A stretch of DNA of 64,000 nt. Source: Sophora flavescens. Lineage: Eukaryota; Streptophyta; Magnoliopsida; Fabales; Fabaceae. Shown here in pieces: positions 22,060 through 32,678 of this stretch. The stretch is taken from the NCBI GenBank assembly GCA_030762895.1, contig CM061068.1:155144811-155208810 (forward strand). Direction: 5' to 3'. Position numbers and translations under genes: made by a program. Position 1 is the stretch's first letter. The number at the start of each line of letters is the position of its first letter. The notes under the pieces are model-generated. The model did no database searches. It was not told where the DNA came from and was given only the letters and a program-made list of their open reading frames with translations.

Positions 22060-23486
22060 TGATGAGCCTCTGGTTGACCGGTTTTATAACTAGTAAAGAC
22101 ATTGGCTTTGTGCTAATTTTATATCATTTTCACCCAAATTAGACTTGATTGTCCTTAAGTAGTATTTTGAGTCTGTAAAGTGTTTTTATGTTAATTTAGT
22201 TGATTTATAGTTAAATAAAACACTTATGTTATTTTCTTATTTTCAGGGTAATAAAAAGGAAATAATTCTGGTTCGCCTCGCGAGTCCGTGGATTCCAGAA
22301 GTTGTATAAAAACCTGTTTGAAGTCAGAACAGGAAAGCTAAAAGGAAGCCCAACAACTTTCATGAAGAACTCAGATGCTGAATTGGATGTATAGTGGGTC
22401 AAATTGGGCCTTGAAGTCAGAACATAATTGCTGTCACTGGAACCTGAACTGGTCATGAAGATTGGGCCATAACTTGGGCTGTAGATGTCGGTTGGAACTG
22501 AAACCGGTGGCAAATGAAAGATCAAACAAAGAGCTTTAACTCTCATGAAGACCATTATTCCAAAAAGAGCCGTTTTGAAGGGCTTTAATCCATGTGAAGT
22601 CAGAGGCGTTTCAGCTACCCTATGAGTTAAATGTGGACATAACTCTCTCATCTTAATTCATAATTAAGCAAATTAAGTGGCTTTGGAAAGCTAAGAGGCA
22701 GAGGTTGAAGTGAATTGAAGGATTATTCAGATATTGAGAGGAGATCTTGAGAGAATTTGTATAAATAGTTAGTCATAGTTAGGAAAAGTCAGAGTTAGCC
22801 AGTTTTGGCTAGTCTTTGATAGTCAGTAGTAGTAGTTTATTTTCCTTCCTTTTCTTTTATGTTTAATTCTGTAATGGAGAATTAGTCTCCTAGATTAATC
22901 TACTGGGATTGGTTTCCATTTACAATTGAGGTTCTATAATTCCTGTTTTATTTGCTTTTCTTTTTTCAATGCAATGCTATATGTTTCTGTTTGTTATTTC
23001 AGGAATGTATAGTGTTGTATTGATTCATTTCGGTGATGCCATGTTCTTATACTTAATGGTGTTTGTTATTTCGCGTGTGTTCATTCATGTTCGTTTGTTC
23101 ATGAGGGCTTAACCCCGTTTGTTATTTCGGGAATAGGAACATGCATCCGTAGTAGTGATTGCGTTGTTAATTGTTGCTACAACCGGGAGGGGATTAGAAT
23201 CCGCTTAGGGCTTGGATTTATTTGAACCAATGATAGTGGGAAACCAAGAACAGTAGGTTAATCGTTCTTTAGCTTATTTGTTAATCTTTTAACTGCTTTG
23301 TTTTCATTGTTTTGTTTTATTTATTTTATTTCAATCTCAAAACCCCCCAAAAAACTAACTTTTGATTTTCTGTTAATAATAACAACAACTAAAGAGTCCT
23401 TGAGAGACGATATCCGAGTTGTCGCTCTATACTACATTATTTTAATAATCGCTCGTTCTTTTTGGCGCGTGGCGACAGCGCGGTCA
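22060..23486 (+). repeat. 3' LTR of element N
   Basis: It has the same length (1427 bp) and boundaries as the 5' LTR, with about 15 substitutions by eye. It is followed by the target duplication CTGAG at 23487-23491. Confidence 0.92.
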
Positions 23487-23491
23487 CTGAG

Positions 23492-25833
23492 CTAAGCTTA
23501 AGCTTCGTATCTAAAGCATCTTGGAAGCTCTCCCAAAACTTAGAGGTAAACTTCGGGTCTCTATTGGACACTATGCTAGAGGGTACACCATGAAGCCTAA
23601 CTATCTCTTTGATGTACAACTTGGCTAGTTTTTCTAAAGGATACTCCAAGTTCATCGGGATGAAATGTGCAGATTTCGTGAGTCTATCTACCACAACCCA
23701 AATCGCCTCAAAACCTGCTGGAGTCCTAGGGAGTCCAGACACAAAATCCATGGAGATGTTGTCCCATTTCCAAACTGGGATTCTTAAGGGCTGCAGCATA
23801 CCTGATGGCTTCTGATGCTCTATCTTAGCCTGCTGACAGACTACACATGCATAAACGAATTCGGCCACATCCTTTTTCATCCTAGGCCACCAGAACATAT
23901 TCTTAAGGTCTTGATACATCTTGGTGGCACCTGGGTGCACACTCATTCCGCTCCTATGCCCTTCTACTAAGATCATCCTTCTGAGCCCGGAAACATTTGA
24001 TATGCACACTCTATCCTCAAACCTCAAGATATCATCCGCTTCAACTCTAAAGCTACTGGCTCTACCCTGTGCGAGCGATTCTCGCTGGTCGAGGAGAAAT
24101 TGGTCTAACTTCTGTCCCTCTCTAATTTGATCCATCAAATTGTTATTAATCTTTAAGGTTCCAAGCCTAATGCTCTTAGGGGTAAACTCACAACCTAGGT
24201 TAAGGTCTCTGAACTCCTCAATTAGGTCCATCTCCCTAACCATCAGGGTGGAGATATGCAGGGTCTTTCTACTTAAGGCATCGGCCACCACATTGGCCTT
24301 ACCCGGGTGATAGATCAGTTCGAAGTCATAATCCTTTAGGAACTCCATCCATCTACGTTGTCTCATATTCAACTCTTTTTGATCAAAGAGATACCTCAGG
24401 CTCTTATGATCACTAAACACTTCAAACCTCGAGTCGTACAGGTAGTGCCTCCAAATCTTTAGGGTGAATACCACATCTCCTAGCTCTAGATCATGGGTAG
24501 GGTAGTTCTTCTCGTGGGTCTTTAGCTGCCTAGAAGCATAAGCTACTACCTTACCATTCTGCATCAGCACACCGCCTAAGCCTTGCTTTGAAGCATCACA
24601 GTACACTACAAAAGGCTCACTAGGGTCTGGCAAAACTAGCACTGGTGCTGACGTCAACCTATTCTTAAAGGTCCGGAAACTTTCCTCACATCTGGAGTCC
24701 TAGATGAATAACTGCCCTTTTCTGGTGAGACGGGTTAAGGGTAAAGCTATCTTGGAAAAACCCTCTATGAACCGCCTATAATACCCAGCTAACCCCAAGA
24801 AACTTCTAATTTCGGTCACAGATCTCGGCGCTTCCCACTGGAGCACCGTTTCCACCTTGGCTGGGTCCACCGCAATGCCACCCTTAGAGATGACATGTCC
24901 TAAGAAACTTACCTCTTCCAACCAGAACTCACACTTAGACAACTTAGCGTACAACTTCTTGTCTTTAAGAGTTTGCAATACAACCCTCAGGTGTTCTTCA
25001 TGCTCCTCTATTCCCTTGGAGTACACTAAGATGTCATCTATGAAAACCACCACAAACTTGTCCAAGTAAGGGTGAAAGGTCCTATTCATGTAATCCATGA
25101 ACACAGCAGGAGCATTGGTCACACCAAAAGATATAACCAAGTACTCGTAGTGGCCATAGCGCGTTCTAAACGCAGTCTTCGGGATGTCCTCAGACTTAAC
25201 ACGAATCTGATGGTACCCTGACCTCAAGTCTATCTTCGAGAAGACGCAAGCGCCTCTCAACTGATCCATCAGGTCATCAATCCTGGGAAGGGGATACCGG
25301 TTCTTTATCGTCACCTTGTTGAGCTGTCGATAGTCGACGCACAACCTCATACTACCATCCTTCTTCTTTACCAAGAGCACAGGTGCTCCCCACGGGGACA
25401 CACTCGGCCTAATGAACAGCTTCTGCATCAGGTCTTCTAACTGCTCTTTCAACTCAGCTAACTCTAGAGGGGACATCCTATATGGTGCTATGGAGCTCGG
25501 CCCAGTGCCAGGCACTAAGTCTATGGCAAACTCTACATCTCGTTCTGGGGGCAGTTCGTAAACATCTCCCGGAAATACTTCAGGAAACTCTCGCACTATC
25601 GGCAAGATGGAGACGTTAGAAGGTTGGCTCTCTACTTCCAGAGAAGCTAACATCATGTATAACTGGGCTTCATCACGAATCGAAGCCTGAACTTGGTTGG
25701 CAGATAGAAGGTTCGGATTCTTAGACTCCGTCGAGGTAGCAAAAATCAAAGTTTTGTCAAAACAGTTCAACAGGACATGGTTGGAAGATAACCAGTCCAT
25801 GCCAAGGATCACATCAAGGTCTTTGAGGGGAAG
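23492..25833 (-). pseudogene. pol: RT, RNase H and integrase N-terminal half of A
   Basis: This is the polymerase part of A. From 25833 down it has the protease end (LDVILGMDWLSSNHVLLNCF) and then RT with LCVDYRQLNKVTIKNRYPLP, SGYHQIRVKSEDIPKTAF and the catalytic VVFIDDILVYSK. The RT/RNase H linker LGLAGYYRRFIEGFSK follows. A TAG replaces a Trp codon after GQLFI at about 24700. RNase H resumes with VVYCDASKQGLGGVL and DHKSLRYLF. Integrase shows the zinc-binding HPGATKMYQDLKNMFWWPRM...CVVCQQAK, then the first two catalytic Asp in SMDFVSGLP and SNRDPKFTS. Element N then interrupts it before the catalytic Glu. Element T interrupts the protease on the other side (25834). Confidence 0.9.
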
Positions 25834-25994
25834 GCATATGTACTGGCCGAAGACTAGACCCGGCCACCGAGCTCGGATACCCGGCCCAGTCCGGAAGTTA
25901 AGGGATAAGATATTAAATATTAAATCATGATATTATCTGATTTAACCTTATCCGGTTAAAAGAGATAACATCCCTTGAATTAAGGAATCATATC

Positions 25995-26095
25995 TCAAAA
26001 GATATTTAAGAGATAAACCAGATCTCTAAAAGATATTTAAGAGATAAACCAGATCTCAAAAGAGATTTAAGAGATAAACCAGATCTCTAAAAGAT
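25995..26095 (+). repeat. 31-bp direct repeats upstream of the T TATA box
   Basis: Three consecutive units share TTTAAGAGATAAACCAGATC. The same array is at about 35697-35796 in the 3' LTR. The location in U3 directly before the TATA box suggests enhancer repeats, which is inference. Confidence 0.8.
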
Positions 26096-26108
26096 AGGGG
26101 AATCCTAT

Positions 26109-26116
26109 TATAAAAG
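26109..26116 (+). promoter_or_regulatory. TATA box of the T LTR
   Basis: TATAAAAG at the end of the 31-bp repeat array; repeated at 35810-35817 in the 3' LTR. Confidence 0.65.
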
Positions 26117-26425
26117 GAGGAGTACCCATGATAGAGACTCACTTTTCACTGAACGCCGATGACTCTCTCTTAAGCGTATTAGAGAAACTAGCATCGACCA
26201 TAGAGTCCTTGCTCCCTAGTATTCATCCGATACAAAATTAAGAGATCGAGATCACCACGGCCAAGGGTTGAATCAAGAACTACGTCTGGCTTTGATTCCC
26301 ATTGGGATACGTAGGACCGGAATATCATATTCTGTCAAGCCATAGCCTAAAACAACCCCATTTATTCACCCCTGGTTTGACGTTCATGGCGAGGTTTCGG
26401 TAAACCGGATCTCCGCAGGAACATT

Positions 26426-26443
26426 TGGCGCCCACCGTGGGGC
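26426..26443 (+). other. Primer binding site of T
   Basis: TGGCGCCCACCGTGGGGC begins two bases after the 5' LTR. This is the primer-site form I associate with Tat-type elements. I do not assign the tRNA from sequence alone. Confidence 0.75.
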
Positions 26444-26481
26444 CGAGGCGAAACTTTCCCCGGTTCCACAAGAAAAGCTCG

Positions 26482-28080
26482 ATGGTCACCACACGGAATG
26501 GACTGCGAGGAGGGGGGAGCAGCATGAATCATGAGGACCATGAGGCTTCGGACGCCCAGAACCACGACAATCATCTTTTCTCCCCCCTCGGTGAAGATAA
26601 CCCTCGGTTGGAAGAAATTATGGAGCAACTCAAGCAGCTTCAGAAGGAGAACGAGGAGATACGGGTGCAAAATCAGAAGCTTTTAAAAGCCTGGAAAAGG
26701 GAAAGGTCCCTGACACCTTCAGACGGAGAGCAATCCTCACCCGAGGCCGGCCAGAAGGATCCTACGGCGCACTCTCCTCGGGACACTAACCGAGCATCCA
26801 AGACCAAACCCCCTCCCAGGGCTTCAGAAGTCAAGTCCCACGCTGAGAGGACTAGCCAGAAAGGAAGGACATCGGACCGACGTCCGAGGCTGCCCTTCAC
26901 CGAGGACATTAATGAGGTAAACGTGCCAACCCATTTTAAGCCCCTTAACATCGACAAATTCAATGGCACCACTGATCCAACCGAGCATGTAGAGTCCTTT
27001 ATTTCCTCTATTTACTTGGTGGCTGATTCAGAGGCCGTCATGTGCAAAGTTTTTCCAACTACCCTGCAAGGCCCAAATCTGACCTGGTTAACAAATCTGC
27101 CACCTCGGTCAATTGATTCCTTTGATGTGCTTATAACCAAGTTCACCGCACAATTTACGGCAAGCCGAAGGCACAGAAGGCACTCAGTCTCACTGGTAAA
27201 TTTCAAGCAGGAAAGGAATGAATCACTCAGAGATTACATGGCCCGCTTCAATGCAAAGCAGATCCTGATTCCCAATATGAGCTCAAAACTCTGCCTCCAC
27301 ACCGTCATGGCCGGTCTTAAGCCAGGACCATTCTTCGAGTACCTATCTCGGAAGTCACCGAGAGATTTTGAGGAGCTACAGGAGAAGGCTACAGGTTTCA
27401 TGAACTCGGAAGAGATGCTGGAGTTTAAAAGGAAAGAAAGAGGTTTCGAGGACAAGAGCTCAGCCTCGAACAAAGACAAACAGGGGGTCTGACTCACAAA
27501 GGACCCAAAAAACCAATGAAAGAGAATTCCCGCAGAGGCATCCCAGGTATCCATCTTACACTCCGCTGAACCGATCTCGGGCAGCCATCCTTCAGGAGGT
27601 GTGCAGCGTCGAGTTGCTTACCTTACCTGAACCATCCAAAACACCGGACAATGCTGACAGAAGCAAAGAATGCATGTGGCATCAGAACTATGGACACTCC
27701 ACTGAAGAGTGCAGAACACTCCAGAGAAAGATTGAGGAGTTGGTGCAGGCAGGCCGTCTTGATCGTTTCGTTTGCCGAGATGACAACAGTGGCAGACGAC
27801 CCGGTCGAAGACAAAGAAGACACGGTCATGATAACCGAGACCGAGATGTAAACTATCGAAGAAATCATCAGGATGGAGATCGCCTGAACAACCAAAGCCC
27901 CCTATCAAAGAATCAGAGGGAGGAATCAGGGGGGTCATCAATACAATCTCGGGGGGATTTGCAGGAGGAGGAACAACAAGCTCAGATCAGAGGCGTCATG
28001 TCAAAGCCCTCCGATCTATTAACACGGTGTCCGGAAGGCCTCCAAGAGCAAGACCCCCCATAACATTCACAGATGATGAT
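26482..28080 (+). pseudogene. gag: Gag of Tat element T
   Basis: This is the particle protein of T. The first ATG (MVTTRNGLRGGG) is at 26482. A short coiled-coil-like stretch (LEEIMEQLKQLQKENEEIR, about residues 50-75) precedes a Lys/Arg/Pro-rich segment. The gag core follows, with VESFISSIYLVADSEAVMC, LTNLPPRSIDSFDVLITKF and VNFKQERNESLRDYMARF. The frame meets a stop at 27490. One extra base in the G run at 27481-27487 explains this, because the next frame continues collinearly to CMWHQNYGHSTEECRTL, a zinc-knuckle-like motif near 27672-27720. Another frame change near 27940 leads into protease. It is a recently disabled gene rather than a short one. Confidence 0.85.
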
Positions 28081-28730
28081 TTCCAAGGGGTAGATCCAAA
28101 TCAAGATGACCCAATGGTGATAACGGTCGAGCTGGCCAACTTCTAGGTCAGACAAACACTTATTGACCAGGGGAGCTCGGCCGATATTCTCTACTTGGCA
28201 ACCTTCAAGAAGCTCGGAATCCCTGAAAATCTGATAAAAGAGCAGGAGGACAAGCTGGTAGGGTTTGCCGGGGAACAAGTCAAGACCCGATGATATATAG
28301 ATCTCTTAACAACGTTCGGAGAAGGCAGACTCTCCATGTCCTTATCAGTCAGGTATGTTATTGTAGATGCCACCACGTCGTACAATATCCTTACCGGAAG
28401 ACCGACGTTGAATGAGCTCGGGGCAATTGTCTCTACCCCACACCTGACAATGAAATTCCCAGCCGACTCTGGGGAGATAATTGCAGTTCGAGCTGACCAA
28501 AAGCTAGCAAGGCGGTGCTATGTGGACAGCCTGAAGGTTACCCGTCACCAAGACGGCTCAAAGAAAATCGAGGATGGTAAAGCAGAGGTGGTAAGCTCGG
28601 TCAGCTCGATAACTTCAGCAAGTTCGATCAGCATGTTTGAGCTGGACCCAAGGACGGAGATGTACGAGTCCAGAGCCGAACCAACAGAGTCGTTAGAAAG
28701 GTTCCAGTTGGGAGCCCATCCTGAATAGTG
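28081..28730 (+). pseudogene. Aspartic protease of Tat element T
   Basis: This is the polyprotein-processing protease. The block MVITVELANF is followed by a TAG (28144-28146) and then VRQTLIDQGSSADILYLATF, whose D-Q-G-S-S-A-D is the Tat-type active site. A TGA lies at about 28291. The flap and core continue in SVRYVIVDATTSYNILTGRPTLN and LTMKFPAD. A TAG at 28726 precedes the RT linker. At least three stops disable it. Confidence 0.85.
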
Positions 28731-31700
28731 CACCCATGTCGGTAGTCAGCTGGACCCCTCACTCAGAGAGAGGCTTCACACGGTCCTAATAAAGAATGAT
28801 GATCTGTTCGCCTGGAAGACATCGGATATGCCGGGCATAGACCCCAACTTTACGTGCCATAAGCTGTCTATATGTCCCGAAGCTAAACCTGTAACTCAGA
28901 AAAAGGAAACTGGGTGAAGAAAGGCGTCGAGCAATGGCCGAGGAGACTTCTAAACTACTCAAAGCAAATTTCATCCGAGAGGTGAAATACAGCACTTGGC
29001 TAGCCAACGTGGTATTAGTCAAAAAGGCCAATGGTAAATGGCGGATGTGCACCGACTATACCGACCTCAACAAGGCATGCCCAAAGGATTCCTATCCCTT
29101 GCCCAACATCGACAAACTGGTGGATGGGGCCTCAGGTTACAAGGTTTTGTCCTTCTTGGACGCATATTCCGGTTACAACTAGATCAGGATGTACCCCCCC
29201 GACGAGGAAAAAACAACGTTTATGACTGATGGGGCTAATTACAGTTACCGAGTAATGCCCTTCGGCCTAAAAAATGCCGGGGCGACATATCAGAGGCTTA
29301 TGGACAAGGTTTTCTCCGGTCAAATCGGAAAAAACTTAGAAGTATATGTTGATGACATGGTAGTAAAATCCGATGATCCGAGCCAGCACCCTGCCGACCT
29401 TGAGGAAATCTTCGGCCAACTCAGAAAGTACAACATGAGACTGAATCCAGAGAAGTGCTCTTTTGGTGTACAGGGAGGAAAATTCTTGGGGTATATGCTA
29501 ACACACCGAGGAATCGAAGCCAATCCAGATAAATGCAAAGCCGTCATGGAAATGCGGAGTCCTCGGAATGTGAAGGAAATTCAGAGGCTAGCCGGCCGGC
29601 TAGCCTCCCTATCCCGCTTTCTCCCGAAGTCTGTAGAGAAGGCAAGACCTTTTTTCCAGCTCCTGAAAAAGCCAAAGGATTTCATTTGGACTGAAGAATG
29701 TGAGAAGGCCTTCGAAGATCTGAAACTCTTCTTAGCATCTCCCCCAATCCTCACTCGGCCTCAACTAGGCAAAGATCTATACCTATACCTCTCCGTCAAT
29801 GATTATGCAATCAGTGCAGTAATTATCCAGGAAGAGGAGGAGCAACAGATGCCGGTATACTATGTCAGTAGGATCCTGAAAGACGCGGAAACGCGATACC
29901 AAGTAATTGAAAAACTGGCTCTCGCCTTAGTTATGGCAGCTCGGAGGTTACGACCCTATTTCCAATCTCACCAGGTCATCGTCAAGACGGATCATACGAT
30001 AAAGCAGGTACTCAGGAAACCTGATCTAGCCGGACGAATGATAACTTGGTCGGTGGAGTTATCAGAGTTCGATCTACGGTATGAACCGAGGGGGCCCATG
30101 AAAGCCCAATGCCTCTCCGATTTTATCGCCGAGCTTTCTTCCAAACCGAGGTCAGAATCCTTCATCTGGCTCCTATATGTTGATGGATCATCTAACTTGA
30201 AAGGAAGCGGGGCTGGAATAATTCTTGAGGGACCTGATGACCTAATCCTCGAGCAATCTTTGAAGTTTGGGTTCACTGCTTCAAACAACCAAGCAGAGTA
30301 TGAAGCCCTTATTGCCGGTCTATTGTTAGCCAAAGAAATCGGGGTCCGGGAGCTAAAATGCAAAAGTGACTCACAGCTCGTAACGGGGCAAGTCTCAGGC
30401 AATTATCAGACAAAAGACCCCCAACTAACCAGATATCTCTGCAAAGTTCATAGCCTTATTTCTGAATTTGAGCATTTCTCCATTGAGCACATACCTCGAG
30501 AAGAAAATTCCAGAGCAGACCTGCTGTCCAAATTGTCAAGCACCAAGAGGGTTGGACAACTAAGAACTTTCATTCAAGAAAACCTCCTTGAGCCGAGCAT
30601 AAAGAGTGCCGAGGTGACAGTAATCGAGCACTATGACCGGGGCTGGATGACTCCAATCTGGGAGTATCTAGCCTTGGACAAACTACCTGATGACCAAAAG
30701 GAGGCAAGGCGAGTCCGCCTAAAATCTTGTCACTACACCATCCTAGACGGTGAGCTGTACAAGAGGGGATTCTCCAGGCCGTTACTGAAGTGCCTCACAA
30801 AGGAGCAGTCCGAGTATGTAATGGATGAGATGCACCGAGGAATCTGCGGAATGCATTTAGGTGGACGATCTCTGGAAGCTCGGATCCTACGAGCAGGGTT
30901 TTACTGGCCAACCATGAGGCTCGATTGCTCTACCTGGACCAATAGGTGTGACTCTTGTCAGAAGTTCGCCAACATAGCTCGTGCCCCAGGAGAAGAGCTC
31001 CACTCCATGTTCTCGCCATGGCCCTTTACTATGTGGGGGATGGACATAGTCGGTCCTTTCCCAGTAGCCAAGGGTCAAGTCAAGTTCCTCCTGGTAGGGG
31101 TAGACTACTTCACCAAATGGATTGAAGCAGAGCCATTGGCTACATTAACCGCGAAAAAGGTCTAGAATTTTGTGTGGAAGAATATTATATGCAGGCATGG
31201 CCTTCCTTATGTAGTTGTGACAGACAACGGAAAGCAATTTACCGATAAGGAGCTCGGAGAGTTTTACTCCAATCTCGGAATTAAACACAAAGTGACCTCG
31301 GTTGAGCATCCACAAACAAATGGCCAAGCAGAGGCAGCTAATAAAGTTATTCTAACCGAGCTCAAAAGAAGGTTGGGACAATCAAAAGGGGCTTGGGTTG
31401 AGCAGTTACCAAGCATTTTGTGGGCTTACCATTGCTCACCACAATCCTCAACGGGAGAAACACCGTTCAAACTAACCTATGGAACCGATGCAATGATTCC
31501 AGTTGAACTCGGTGAGCTCTCCTTTCGAAGACAGCATCACAATGAAAGTAAAAATGAAGAAGAACTCCGAGTTGAGCTTGACATGGTCGAGGAAGTCCGA
31601 GATACAGCAAGAATCAGGGACGAGTTGTGCAAGCAAAAAGCAACTCAGAAGTACAACTCAAGGCTGCGCCCAAGGGAATTTGTGCAGGGCGACTTAGTGC

Positions 31701-31879
31701 TGAGACTGCAAAGCGACACAAGAAAAGACTCCAGGGAGGGTAAGCTTGCGACAAACTGGTCAGGCCCATTCAGGATAGCAGAAAATCTAGGAAATGGTGC
31801 CTACAAGCTAGAGGAATTGTCAGGAAAGTCGGTTCCCAGAACATGGAACACTTCCCACCTCAAATTTTATTTTAGCTAA
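28731..31879 (+). pseudogene. pol: RT, RNase H, second RNase H and integrase of T
   Basis: This copies RNA to cDNA and integrates it. RT carries VVLVKKANGKWRMCTDYTDLN, FLDAYSGYN (then TAG at 29180-29182), VMPFGLKNAGATYQRLMDKV and the catalytic YVDDMVVKS (about 29343-29370). RNase H follows (YVSRILKDAETRYQVIEKLAL; VIVKTDHTIKQVL). A second RNase H at about 30170-30540 begins LYVDGSSNLKGSGAGIIL and has NNQAEYEALIAGL and SDSQLV; this duplication is diagnostic of Tat. Integrase has the zinc motif (HRGICGMHLGG...CDSCQKFA) and catalytic D, D and E in MDIVGPF, VTDNGKQF and TNGQAEAANK. A TAG lies at 31163-31165. An early frame change occurs near 28910. Only a few lesions separate it from an open frame. 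Confidence 0.9.
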
Positions 31880-32018
31880 AGTTAGAAGTGATGCACTCTT
31901 TTTCCTATCTCGGTCTTTTTCCCATGAGGTTTTGGCCAAGAAGGTTTTAACGAGGCACACTAGGAAAAATAAATAAATGAAAATTTTTCTTCAGTTGAGC
32001 TATTATTTTAAAACTGTT
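31880..32018 (+). other. Spacer between T pol and tandem array
   Basis: Short untranslated spacer; nothing recognisable. Confidence 0.5.
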
Positions 32019-32346
32019 AAATCCTAAAGAGGTCGTCCGAGCCTATAAAAGTGCTTAAATCCTAAAGAGGCCGTCTGAGCCTATAAAGGTGCTTAAATCC
32101 TAAAGAGGCTGTCTGAGCCTATAAAGGTACTTAAATCCTAAAAAGACCATCCGAGCCTATAGAGGGGCTTAAATCCTAAAGAGGCCGTTCGAGCCTATAG
32201 AGGTGCTTAAATCCTAAAGAGGCCGTCCGAGCCTATAAAGGTGCTTAAATCCTAAAGAGGCCATCCGAGCCTATAGAGGTGCTTAAATCCTAAAGAGGTC
32301 GTCCGAGCCTATAAAGGTGCTTAAATCCTAAAGAGGCTGATCGAGC
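32019..32346 (+). repeat. 38-bp tandem repeat array in the T 3' region
   Basis: Eight full units and a partial ninth share AAATCCTAAAGAGGCCGTCC followed by gagcctataaaggtgctt, 38 bp each, a few substitutions apart. Degenerate relatives (GCCGAGCCTATACAGGTG and similar) extend to about 32445. The array lies between pol and the antisense gene. The 3' untranslated regions of Tat elements are known to breed satellite repeats. Confidence 0.92.
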
Positions 32347-32678
32347 TAAAATCGACCGATCAGGGTCGGAGTGCCGAGCCTATACAGGTGTTTAAAACAG
32401 AAAAAGGCTGACAAAATTGACCGATCAGAGTCATCGTACCGAGCCTATAAAACATAAAAGAAATTTTTTCAAAGTACAAATGGATTCATACGTAAATAAG
32501 GAATTTCATTAAAATAAAGGGGCAAGGCCCCGAATACAGGAAAATTTAAAAAGAGAACTACACAAAAACAATATGTTTCCTAAAATACTTATACAATTTC
32601 AGGATCAACGTCCTCCTCGGCATGGGGAGAGATGATAGCAGATTGACCAGGTTGGCCCACTTCACCTTCAGGAACATC

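Larger units (their letters stand above)
17990..23486 (+). mobile_element. Complete, young, apparently non-autonomous Athila relative N
   Basis: It is bounded by an exact 5-bp target duplication CTGAG (17985-17989, 23487-23491). Both LTRs are 1427 bp (17990-19416 and 22060-23486). By eye they differ at about 15 positions with no indels. The primer site (19422-19440) and polypurine tract (about 22041-22059) are intact. The 2.6-kb interior has one gag-like ORF and no RT, RNase H or integrase, so it would need proteins from a relative. It lies inside the integrase of A. Confidence 0.93.
25839..26423 (+). repeat. 5' LTR of Tat element T
   Basis: Starts TGTACTGGCC, ends GCAGGAACA. It contains about three 31-bp repeats of AGATATTTAAGAGATAAACC type at 25995-26095, just upstream of a TATA box TATAAAAG at 26109-26116. 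Confidence 0.9.
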
